From Adiantum capillus-veneris (lineage: Eukaryota; Streptophyta; Polypodiopsida; Polypodiales; Pteridaceae), in contig CM043944.1 of the NCBI GenBank assembly GCA_014529385.2, positions 76,085,884 through 76,149,883 of the forward strand: DNA of 64,000 bases. Reading direction: 5' to 3'. Below the pieces are notes generated by a model. It worked only from the letters and a program-made list of their open reading frames with translations. It did no database searches and was not told where the DNA came from. Below are positions 55,181-64,000 of this stretch, in pieces. The position numbers and the translations under genes were made by a program. Every line of letters begins with the position of its first letter. The stretch's first letter is position 1.

Positions 55181-55835
55181 AATTTTTTTTGTTTGTTGAA
55201 TGTTTGTTGTGTGGATCCTTCTTCCTTTTTATCAAATCTACCTCCAAAGGAAAGAATGCTAACAATTTTCTGAGTCCATTTGGGTATCATTTCAATATTG
55301 AAAAGATAAGCATCAGGTATGTCATCATCAATTCCTTCAGGAGCTTCCCCGTTGTGTAGCCTTGAAAGATGATCTGCTCATAGATGCGTTTTACCTTTTT
55401 TTTACTACCACTATGAAGTCAAACTCTAGCAATATAATAAACCAACGCACAATTCTCCCAGTATTGCATGGTTTATTTACTAGATATAGAAGAGCTTGAT
55501 GATCTGTGAAGAACACAAATTTGTTTGCAAGCAAATAATGTCAAAATTTCTTTACAGCATATATCATTCCTAATCCCTCTCTTTCAGTGGTGGTGGAGTT
55601 CTTTTCTCCACTAGTTAGCTGTCGACTCGCATAACAAACTGGGAAATCCATTGTTCCGTCTCCCGGTTGAGCTAGAATACTCCAAATTGCGTATGCAGAG
55701 GCATCAATGTGAACATGGAATATCTTTTCCCAATCTGGTGCTTTAAGTACATGTGCTAATACAAGGTTTTCCTTTTTGAATGAAGTTTCACACCCCTCAG
55801 TCCAGTCAAAACTGATAAGCATGCTGGGAGTTTGG
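55181..55835 (-). pseudogene. Gypsy RNase H with RT removed
   Basis: The frame from 55822 opens with 'FDWTEGCETSFKKENLVLAH', 'VLKAPDWEKIFHVHIDASAY' (catalytic Asp) and 'ASRQLTSGEKNSTTTEREGL'. It continues after a stop with 'HYLLANKFVFFTDHQALLYL' and 'ADHLSRL'. This is the RT connection plus RNase H. The RT fingers and palm are absent: within about 80 bp the sequence changes to the end of the protease region. Confidence 0.87.
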
Positions 55836-55904
55836 ACCTTGCCAACGTAGCCGAATCAAACTCTTCCTCTGATGTCTGGTTCACATCCTTGTAGCTATGG
55901 TCTT

Positions 55905-56678
55905 TTAGGTATATTTTGGTTGTAGTCTCCCCACGCTGAGGTATATGTGGTCATAACCCCAATCCTGTACCATCTTTAATTGTCTCATGAACGGTCTTCC
56001 CAAGATGATCTCGTAATTGTTCCTTTTGCCGAAATCAACTATTGCAAATGTATGCTCATACTCAATTCTGCAAGAGGTGACAATTACTTTTTCTAAAAGT
56101 CCTAGAGGCTTTTCCATGAACCCATTTGCCAGTTGTAATTTCATTATGGTTGCTTCCAAAGCCAAATTTCCCCATTTTTTCCAAATTTCTTTGGTGGCGA
56201 TAGTGAATCCTGCTCCACTGTCGAGAATAGCCTTGGATACTACTCGTTGGAAGTCTACTGGTAGTGTGGTATTTCCATCTTCTCCCTCACAATATTCTCC
56301 AACCTTGTTTAAAGGTATAGGCTTAGTGTTCAGTTGAGGCTTGTCCAATTCTCTGATCCCTTCTTGAATCCTCGAGGTAGGGTCTTTTACTCCAAAATTT
56401 TCTAAGCATTTGCCTACGGTGGTCCAAATGTTTGGTCGTAAACTCAGGAGTTCGGCTAGCGTGATTGTGCATACCACATGGGTGGACAATAACTCAATCA
56501 ACCCTTGTGAATCCATTACTCTGTTGGGAGAAAGTCTGTGAGATGGGATTGCTCTCACTTCAGACTTAGCTTCATACTCCCCTAGGTAAGAGGGTAGAGT
56601 TTTTAGCGAGTCAGATTGGCTGTGCCCCGAGCTAATTGACCCGTGGTCCCCCTCTTGTGAATGCATATCAAAGTTCAT
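55905..56678 (-). pseudogene. Family A protease region
   Basis: A 257-residue minus-strand frame ends in a retropepsin domain: 'VVSKAILDSGAGFTIATKEI' (D-S-G-A), 'ATIMKLQLANGFMEKPLGLL' and 'NNYEIILGRPFMRQLKMVQD'. This is the normal place for protease, between gag and RT, in the Athila/Tat-type order. The N-terminal 120 residues are linker. The whole frame is open, although no ATG-initiated product is expected from a pol segment. Confidence 0.85.
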
Positions 56679-57395
56679 TTGTGATATTGCCTCAAATTCT
56701 TCAATGGGAGATAAGATCTCATTTTTCTCCTTCTCAGCACGATTTAGTTGGTGGTTTACTTGTTAGCTTCATTTGCTTCCCGGATTTGCTTCCACAGGTC
56801 ATCTAGACTGCCACACTGTTTACCCATCCCCGCCGATGTTTTAGGTTGGAAACCATCAAATGTCTCATCAGTTGTATTTGATACTATGATAGGTTCCCGC
56901 TTAGACTCTGAGGCAGTCGTGAGTCCCTCCATTGTGTCCGCTTGTTTCTCTAAAGTTGATGTGATAGGGGTTGGAGCTCGCACCTCGTGCCAACTTGCAG
57001 GTTTACTAGGTGGGTTTTCTATCAAAGATTGGGCTGTTTCAATCATCTTCCTACACATTTCCAACCTTTGTTTTTCTAGTTCCGCATATGAATAAGTCAT
57101 CCATCGTTGCTCTTGGTTTTGGTTGTTTTTGAGTCTAGATTCGTATGCTTTTAAAAGTGCGTTAAACTGCTCATTTACTTTTTCTACCAGTACTGATCCT
57201 CCCGATCCCGCACTTTTGGGTTTCACTATTTCCTTGGGCCCTATGGTTGCAGCAGTGTGTGAACTTAAACTAATTAGATCCTCTAATCGCTCCAATCTAT
57301 CCTTTGTGTGTTTTAGCTCCTCGGATAGAGCCATTTGCTCTCGTTCCTTCCTGGCTTTCATACGAGCCTTTCTAGCTTTCCAAGTGCTTCATTGA
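56679..57395 (-). pseudogene. Family A gag tail, coiled-coil module
   Basis: The frame from 57361 (201 residues) reads 'MALSEELKHTKDRLERLEDL', 'VEKVNEQFNALLKAYESRLK' and 'ELEKQRLEMCRKMIETAQSL', colinear with 24649-25182 on the plus strand. The conservation between two diverged copies supports a real module. Confidence 0.75.
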
Positions 57396-58407
57396 TTTTT
57401 CATTTTTGCACTAGGTGCATCAGTCTTTGGCTCTTCAATTATGGGTTCGTTTGTCCTTCTTTGAGCTTGTGCCTGTGTCACTACTTGAATAGGTATTACT
57501 GTTTCATTTTCTGACCACCCACTGGATGGCACTGCTTCCAGCATGTTTAAAGTAGTTTTTGCTCCTTTGCTCGGGTTCTTAGGGAAATCAGAAATCAAGT
57601 GAGTAATTCCACACTTGGGGCAATACGCATTGACTCTAATGAGTTTCATCGTGAGGACAGTCCCTTAGACAATGATCTCCGCCACACTTGTAGCAGGGTC
57701 CCTTTGGCTGTTGAGGTGCTCCTTGAGCCCCTCTCTATTGGTAAGCATGCCTCTGCCCGCCCATGCCTTTGTTGGATATGAAAAATAGTGTTTGTTCATC
57801 CAAGTTGTATCTTCCTTCTCCTGCAGCTTGGGCAACTATTGGTGGTCCCGTACTTCCAATCATGCTCCAAGGTTCTTGTGTCTTAGGTTCTTCAGGTGGA
57901 TAATAGACAGGATTTGCTGCATATCCATGCACCAAAGCCTTCTCTTCTGGTTTGTTTACCGTCGATGAATACCTTATGCCAACCGGTCTTGCTCCTGGTA
58001 GGTGTTGTTGCCCCAATACTGGTTGTGGTCTTTCAACTCCTACAGGTCTTGGTAGGGTACCCGCTGGATACCTAGGCATCCGTGGGATTTGAGGAGATGT
58101 TACTTGAGCTTGGGGAGCATAAGGTAGCTCTCTCACATATCCCTTGTTATGATAACATTCCTCTGTCACATGGTTTGTTCATTTTTGTTCAATTGCACAC
58201 CACTTCGGCTGCTTAGCCTGAGGCTTGGTTAACATATTAATTTTTTTTAGCACTTCTTCCACTAGCTGCTCCTGGCTTACAACTACTTCTCCTTTTTGTG
58301 GTGACTTAGTGGACTTGCTTCCACTTTGTTGTGAGGATGAATCCTCATCAAGATCCTTGAATTCACCCTCCTTGTAGACCACACAATTGTCTACAAGGTA
58401 AAGAGCT
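57396..58407 (-). pseudogene. Family A gag C-terminus with two zinc knuckles
   Basis: A knuckle C-YK-C-GGD-H-CLRD-C is encoded around 57660-57705. A second, degenerate C-PK-C-GITH segment follows at about 57600. Upstream is the Pro/Gln-rich 'PYAPQAQVTSPQIPRMPRYP' segment (58169-57735) and 'EALYLVDNCVVYKEGEFKDL'-like sequence (to 58407). The same stretch is present at 706-1400. It is cut at 58407/58408 by a plus-strand LTR fragment. Confidence 0.85.
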
Positions 58408-58569
58408 AGTAGAGACCTCTGTAGGAAGTAGTCAATAGTCGATTGAGTGTAGGTTGACACCCTATGCTTGCTTCCACGCGCCTGCGGGTCGATCTTTGTC
58501 CTTAGCCGACAATTCTTGTTAGGTGAGTTCTTGCTGTGCTGACGTCCGTGGCGGCGTATCCGCCAAACA
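58408..58569 (+). repeat. 3' end of a family A LTR
   Basis: The sequence ends ...GCGTATCCGCCAAACA directly before a tRNA-Asp primer-binding site and shares 'GACGTCCGT' and the AACA end with the LTR at 18981-19868. Only about 160 bp is present; the front is lost at the junction with the minus-strand gag. Confidence 0.7.
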
Positions 58570-58570
58570 T

Positions 58571-58588
58571 TGGCGCCGCTGTCAGGGA
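58571..58588 (+). promoter_or_regulatory. tRNA-Asp primer-binding site
   Basis: TGGCGCCGCTGTCAGGGA differs by one base from the site at 19870-19887 and lies one base after the LTR end. Confidence 0.85.
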
Positions 58589-59112
58589 CGAAAACCCTAG
58601 GTAGGTGACCGAGACTAGTCCTTGAGGATAGGGATTCTCTGCCTTGCCAAAGTCTTATTTTACATTTAGATAGGATCTGAGGGTGGTGGACTCTCTAAGT
58701 CTTAGGAGGAGTCTAGGGAGCGTGTGTCTGGCCTAGATCCTTCGACTTAGGTAGTATTAGGTAGGAGATAGGTGTGGATTGATGGGGAGTTGGTGAGGTA
58801 GAAGAGGTGAAAAGTCAGCTAGAGAGTCCGTGTGAGGCTAGAAAGTGACTTGAGCATAAAAAATTTCACCATCCCATGTGATGAGTAGGAGTAGAGTAAG
58901 TAGGACGTACTGATTTTGATCTTGAGCATATCATGCATGCCATAATTGCTACTAGGCTCACCAAAGTTGTGGAAGCGTAAAATCAAGGGAAAAAAAACAT
59001 AAAATTGCATTTGGATGCTTGCTTGATGTTTGTTTCTTGCTGAGAGTAGTCCAAAGGTGTTTGCAAAGCTTAAGAGAAAGTCCAGAACTGAAAAAGATTT
59101 CTGTCATTTGGG

Positions 59113-59414
59113 ATATCCTATGCGTGGATGTCTCTAGGAGTGAAACTGTGAAGATTTTGCAAATTTTGAAATCACCAATGTGTTTAGTGGGTACGTTTTA
59201 CTTTTAGAAAAGGTTGAGTTGAGTGTTTTTATGTGTCCAAAAGTCAAAAGGCGAAGCTAGAAAGCGAGAAAAATTCATAAAGTGCTTGTTTTGAGTGATT
59301 GTTGTGCTTTTGAGTGTCGTTGGTGAATGATATCAAGTGTAGAGACCATAAAGAAGCATCAGCAATACTCCAGTCATGAAAATTATGCAGGAGACATCCT
59401 ACGCATAGGATGTC
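59113..59414 (+). repeat. Two leader palindromes, 280 bp apart
   Basis: ACATCCTACGCATAGGATGT flanked by G and C lies at 59393-59414. A degraded copy, ATATCCTATGCGTGGATGTC, lies at 59113-59132. The same palindrome family occurs at 49695-50574. Here it follows a family A primer-binding site by 525 bp in the plus direction, as in the array at 20421. Confidence 0.88.
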
Positions 59415-61065
59415 TCTAGGGCCATTTTGGGGCAACATTTTGCAAAACTGATATCATTAGAGTGTTTCCAAAATCTAGGGGATTAAGTGGGACAAAAATT
59501 GGATCATAAGTTACAGCCTACTATTGTGAACAGGAGGAGATTTCCTACATGCTTCCATGAGCCAAATACCCATTAGACGTTCTCGAAACGTTATGAAACT
59601 TGAGGGATATCCTTTGAACACCAATAGGCCACTCTCCCTAAGGTCCGTGACCCAAAACCCTACCCAAAAACAATCCTTTGCAGAATCACGTGTCTGGTAG
59701 GTTTTTGCAGGTTGATGTTTCTAAAAACTAAGGTGCATAATGTGTAGCTCTACTCAATACAAACATGTGGATATGCTGAAACGCAAAAACAGACACCGTT
59801 TGCTTACCAAATCCTTAGAAATAGCTCGCGGGTCGATCTCGAGAAGCTGGGTCGTACACACGCAATGTGGATATTGACGCGTAGCTCTCTCCGGGGGCAG
59901 CACGCGGCACTTCTCCGTACTCAATTCCAACCACCAATGTGCACATCGTGTCAAGATAAGCTCTCACTCTCTCTCTCATGCACAGAATACGCTTCTCACA
60001 GACACTTCATAGAATGAACAAGGGTTTTGTTCATTAAGGTTAAAATTTGCTATATATACCTTCCAAATACAAAACCTCATGTTCCAAAGTGAAATCCTAC
60101 TCAGTCTAATGGAAAAAAATAATATACAAGATTGGAAACTTCTGCAAGCCCCAAGTATTTACAAGTGAAATTACAGGTTTTCTTAATCAGAGAATGACTA
60201 CATAGGATTTCCTTCTTTTCTCATTTCGTCAGTCTTCAGTTGAGTGTGGCCGCTAGTCTTAGCTAACAACTTTTGAGCCAAAAAAAAAAACCTGTAGTAA
60301 ATAATGGTGATTATTTACATTTGCTCCAGAATTGAGAAATTTTACACAACTGAGTATACCATAGGGTCAAGCACATCAAGTAGACTCCACAAATCAAATT
60401 TGGTAAAATTTGGATCACAAAATTGAGACTTAAGCTAGATTCTTGGAATCAAAGTCTACGGACATTAAACAGTTGATAACTTGGACAAATCTTCATCAAA
60501 CTCAACCAAACTTGTCCAGAGACCATTGTCCAGAGACCACAACAAGGTAATTACTTGGCAAAACAAGCCTAAAAAGTGTAGAAACTGAGAAAAGTAAATA
60601 TCTGAGATTATTTACTTTTGAGCAAGATTTTGGACTTTTGAGCTTGTAGAGTGCTAGAAAAACATAATACAAGGCCATTGGTCAATTTTGGGTTCCATCG
60701 GATCCAAATTGGTACCTGTTTACTCAGTTACAAGTTGCAGATTATTCCTTTAGCTCCTTGCAAGGATATAATTTGGAAATCTCAATTACTGACTCACTTA
60801 GCTCACATTGAAGAACTAGGTTGCAGACAAAGAATTGGGAGCTTGACAAGAGCTGAATTCAAGTCAAGTGGAAAAAACGGATAACAATCTAATCTGTAGG
60901 TTAGATTATTCAAGGCCTAGATTTTCATCATTTCAAAGGCTGCAATCAATTCTAACACTTTCGAGCTAAAGTTAATCAATTTTTGTGAGTCTAAGAGAAA
61001 TCAATTTCCAAAAGTACTTTGGCAAAAGCAGTCTTATCAAACCCGAGCATAAATGTTTTTGCTAA
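59415..61065. other. Unassigned DNA, partly LTR-like
   Basis: No gene is recognised. Around 60040-60060 the minus strand has a TATA-like run (GGTATATATAGC), followed towards lower coordinates by GA-rich leader-like DNA to about 59760. A 14-bp direct repeat (GTCCAGAGACCATT / GTCCAGAGACCACA) is at about 60513-60542. The plus-strand leader of family A probably extends to about 59700; what follows may be another LTR. Confidence 0.4.
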
Positions 61066-61681
61066 TCAATACCAAAATCTCCTAGGAGACAGTTTTTACA
61101 GAACCAGTCGACATGGACTTATGTTGAGCTGAGAGTTCAAGTAGAGCAAGCCAATAGCAGTGGTAACACAGGTACAAGTGCAGTAGAGAAGATTTTACAA
61201 CTATATGCCTACAATGGAGACAAAGTATTATATGCAGATTCAGAAGGCCATAGATATCTAATGAACAGCAAAAGCAACATAGGAGCCAAGATCCTATTGA
61301 TTAGAGTAAAACCAGATTTGGAGAACTCCCAGATGTTCAGAGACTTCAGTGTAGCCAGATATTGCAATCTCAAAGATGAAGTGCAGATAGAGGTGCAAAA
61401 AATCAACCTGTGTTTATCCAGAAATCTGCACAAGTTCGCAAAATATACATTTAGTGCATATGCAATCAGGGTCATTGTACATGGACTGCAATGGTCAGAT
61501 CTATAATCGGGAACCAAAAATGAAAGATCCAATAGATCAACCAATTGAAGCCAGTCTAATTGGAGAATCGAGCCAAAGACGTTACAAAGGTCAAGATGGA
61601 TCATTCTACAACTTGATCTTAGTGTTTCAAAAGAAGATGCCGACAACTTGGCCAATATGGAAGCAGAAACTTCTCAACTAG
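61066..61681 (+). pseudogene. Unassigned ORF, cut by copia insertion
   Basis: An open frame from 61066 to 61506 (about 146 codons) reads 'STWTYVELRVQVEQANSSGN', 'TSAVEKILQLYAYNGDKVLY', 'KILLIRVKPDLENSQMFRDF' and 'KINLCLSRNLHKFAKYTFSA'. After a frame change it seems to go on with 'LQLDLSVSKEDADNLANMEA' up to 61681. The alternation of hydrophobic and charged residues looks like a real protein, but I do not recognise the family. It lies downstream of a retroelement leader, so an ORF1-type protein or an endogenous virus protein are both possible. Confidence 0.4.
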
Positions 61682-61908
61682 TGTTGGAATTAGGGTTGCA
61701 GAGAAACACACACAGCTTGGAGAAGATGAAGGAAGCTCAAGGCACACAATAGAGAGTGTATTACTTAGTGTGCAATGGAAAGATAGATAGCCCTAGAGTG
61801 ATGGGCGTATATACAATGCACGGGGGAAAAAACCTCCTAAAGAGGGAAAAAATGCCCCGGCGGTCCTAGTGTGTTCACACACATCACTACCACATGTATA
61901 TGGTAACA
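61682..61908 (-). repeat. 3' LTR of the second copia copy (227 bp)
   Basis: Reverse complement of the LTR at 1566-1792, with the same length and few differences. Plus-strand ends are TGTTGGAATTAGGG and ATATGGTAACA. Confidence 0.93.
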
Positions 61909-61921
61909 AATCCCCCCTGGA
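61909..61921 (-). promoter_or_regulatory. Copia polypurine tract
   Basis: The minus strand reads CCAGGGGGGATT directly before the LTR, the standard position and composition for the plus-strand primer site. Confidence 0.85.
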
Positions 61922-62111
61922 GTGATGCGGTGAACGAGAGCTGGCACATGAGTAAAGGGAAGTGCCATGCCCTGAGGACATGATCATTCCACAAAGGGGA
62001 GTAAGCCCAAAGCTTTGCGGAAAGCTTCAAGCTTCTCAGGAGACAATGCCTTTGTGAAAAGATCTGCAAGGTTGTCCTATGTTGGCACATACGCCAAGCT
62101 GATCTCTCCTA

Positions 62112-62690
62112 CTAAGAGCCTCTCCCTGACATAGTGGCAATGCACCTCAATGTGCTTTGTGCGAGCATGAAAAATTGGTTCCTCGCAACTGCCAATGCGC
62201 TCTGACTGTCAGTGTAGATAGTGTTGGCAGTGTCATGTCCACCAACACCCAAATCAGCCAAAAGACGTCTGAGCCATAGACACTCAACTGTAGCTGTGAA
62301 GACTACCCTATACTCAGCCTCACAACTCGAAGTGGCCACAGTAGGTTGCTTCTTGCTCAACCATGATATACATGAACTGCCAAGCATGAAACAAAAACCA
62401 CTTGTGGACACTCGCGTGTCAAAACAACCAGCCCAATCCGAGTCCAAAAAAGCATGTAAGTCTGGAGGCAATGATCCCCCCCTAGGATAAAACAAGACAA
62501 GGTGTAAAGTGCCACTAAGGTAGCGGAAAATCCTTTTGATAGTGTGCCAATGCTTAGACCCTGGGCTATGCATGAATCTACTGACCTGTGAGACTGCAAA
62601 CTAAATATCTGGCCTCGTGTTGCATACATAAATGAGGCAGCCAATAGCAGTTCGGTAAAGAGTGACATCAGCAGGATCGCCAGCATCATG
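62112..62690 (-). pseudogene. Copia RNase H
   Basis: The frame from 62573 reads 'SKHWHTIKRIFRYLSGTLHL', 'HAFLDSDWAGCFDTRVSTSG' (first catalytic Asp), 'SCEAEYRVVFTATVECLWLR' (catalytic Glu) and 'IYTDSQSALAVARNQFFM' (Asp). All the copia RNase H motifs are present. The frame ends at 62112, about 200 bp before the LTR. Confidence 0.9.
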
Positions 62691-63291
62691 TAGACTCAAC
62701 TTCAAACCTGTTTCTATGGGAGTGGCAATAGGTTTGCAATCTCAAGTCCAAACTTACATAGAAGTGTCTCTATGTAACTTTTTTGACACAAGGCAATACC
62801 ACCATCACACTGCTTAGACTGTATACCCAAGTAATGATGCAACAGCCCCAAATCTTTCATCTTGAAAGTAGCATTCAAATCAGCCTTGAATTCAGCAATA
62901 TGTCTCTCATTTGGTCCAGTGATCAGCAAATCATCAACATAAAGAACCACAATGAGAAGTACATCACCCTCACGCTTTACATACAATGTGCTTTTTGTTG
63001 GACTGTTACGAAAGCCTCATTTACCCAAATGAGTGTCAGCTTTCTCATACCAAGCACGAGGAGATTGCTTCAACCCATAGAAAGCCTTCTTACATTTGCA
63101 CACTTTGTCCTCTTGTCCTTTTATGACAAAACCGCGAGGCTGCATTACATAAACTTCCTCAAATATGTCACCATTCAGGAAAGCAGTAACAATGTTTGAT
63201 TGATGTAGATCCCAACCAAAATGAGCTGCCAATGCACATAGAAAACGCACAGTAGTCGTACAACAAGTGGGAGCAAAAGTCCCTTCATAAT
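62691..63291 (-). pseudogene. Copia reverse transcriptase
   Basis: Frames 63250-63017 and 62986-62714 cover RT: 'HQSNIVTAFLNGDIFEEVYV' (first Asp block is altered, normally Q-x-D-V; here QSNIV), 'MQPRGFV', 'KKAFYGLKQSPRAWYEKADT', then 'LIVVLYVDDLLITGPNERHI' with the intact YVDD, and 'MKDLGLLHHYLGIQ'. A stop and frame change separate the two halves. It would copy genomic RNA in an intact relative. Confidence 0.9.
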
Positions 63292-64000
63292 CTACACCTT
63301 TTTGCTGTGCATACCCTTTGCAACAAGTCGCGACTTATGGCGATCGATCTCACCATTCGGCTTGCGTTTCAACTTGTAAACCCACTTTGTACCAATGGCC
63401 TTTTTGCCAGGAGGCAAATCACATAAAGTCCATGTGTCATTTTCTATAAGTGCATCATATTCTGATTGCATGGCAGCCATCCAATTTTCTGAATTTTGTG
63501 CTTCATCAAAAGACAGAGGCTCCGCAACATCATGTAAACTAGACACAACCAAATCATAACAATTTGATGCATAAGATGCATGGTGAGAGCCTGAACAAGT
63601 ACGACTAGACAAAGGTGCATCCAATTTACTGTCACGCAAAGTATGCACCAGCCATTTTGGCATACCTCTAGCCTGCTCATTTTCAGCCCTTTCCTCATCA
63701 AGTACATCATGTACATCTGCATCAGTAATAGGCTGATCTGTAACATTCTCAGAAACCCCCATAGGTTGTACATTTGCCTCATGGGAAATTACATTCGTAT
63801 TTCCACCACTGAAAAGAGGCAACAAAGTGTCATAAATGTCCTGTGAGCTTACATTACTGTCTCTAGTACATGACAGCAAGGGTTGAACATAATCTTCCAC
63901 AAACACTACATCCCGTGAAACCAGAATATGTTTTGTTTGAGGATGATACAACCTGTAACCTTTGCTTTCAGCACTATAACCAACAAAAATACATTTGACA
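63292..64000 (-). pseudogene. Copia integrase end, linker and RT start, running off the window
   Basis: The frame from 63951 (219 residues) is nearly identical to plus-strand 4480-5033. It continues past the point where that copy is cut: 'KKAIGTKWVYKLKRKPNGEI', 'DRHKSRLVAKG' (RT block 1). The last bases of the window still encode the integrase end ('FVGYSAESKGY'). The element continues beyond 64000. Confidence 0.9.

Larger units (their letters stand above)
61682..64000 (-). mobile_element. Copia element, 3' half
   Basis: Reverse-oriented LTR, polypurine tract, RNase H, RT and the integrase end. It inserted into the unassigned ORF ending at 61681. The 5' half lies outside the window. Confidence 0.9.

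Noticed and set aside
60651-60884. Small host gene encoding 77 residues
   Set aside because: No recognisable domain, codon pattern or splice context. It is probably chance in low-coding repeat DNA.

Overview
The window looks like a repeat-packed piece of a large plant nuclear genome. The evidence is nested Ty1/copia and Ty3/gypsy retrotransposons, tRNA primer-binding sites of the iMet and Asp type, long (GA)n/(GT)n microsatellites, and one intron-containing host gene, a glycerol kinase. One gene in 64 kb and the variety of decayed gypsy lineages would suit a gymnosperm, a fern or another large-genome plant. I cannot name the species from sequence alone.

Layout. 1-705: tandem-repeat leader-like DNA. 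706-1565: a minus-strand gag scrap of a gypsy family here called A. 1566-5033: the 5' half of a copia element (227-bp LTR, gag, protease, integrase), cut just before reverse transcriptase (RT). 5034-12428: the 3' part of an unusual gypsy element (family C: gag, PR, RT, RNase H, IN, LTR). 12429-14759: a second family C LTR in opposite orientation, giving a roughly 4.3-kb inverted repeat. 15665-28153: a minus-strand chromovirus (family B) interrupted by a plus-strand family A element (18981-25875). 28154-37750: the only host-like island, with a possible LINE tail, a dense microsatellite cluster, a SINE/inverted-repeat insertion, the glycerol kinase gene (32301-34804), two tandem duplications and a GC-rich foldback. 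37751-46635: a near-complete family B chromovirus with both LTRs, minus strand. 46839-52354: a minus-strand retroelement leader and a large accessory coiled-coil ORF. 52355-58407: minus-strand gypsy coding DNA (gag, PR, RNase H, IN, then a second protease-like domain). 58408-61681: a plus-strand family A LTR end and leader, then unassigned DNA. 61682-64000: the 3' half of a second copy of the window's copia family, minus strand.

Most coding units outside the glycerol kinase are mobile-element pseudogenes with stops and frameshifts. The strongest candidates for something undescribed are: (i) arrays of near-perfect palindromes of the form ACAT-N4-CGCG-N4'-ATGT, spaced about 280-287 bp apart in three separate retroelement leaders; (ii) a second retropepsin-like domain plus W-V/I-P repeats directly downstream of a gypsy integrase; and (iii) a large N-terminal-domain plus coiled-coil accessory ORF downstream of one palindrome array. 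The glycerol kinase appears intact, and a microsatellite stops six bases before its start codon.
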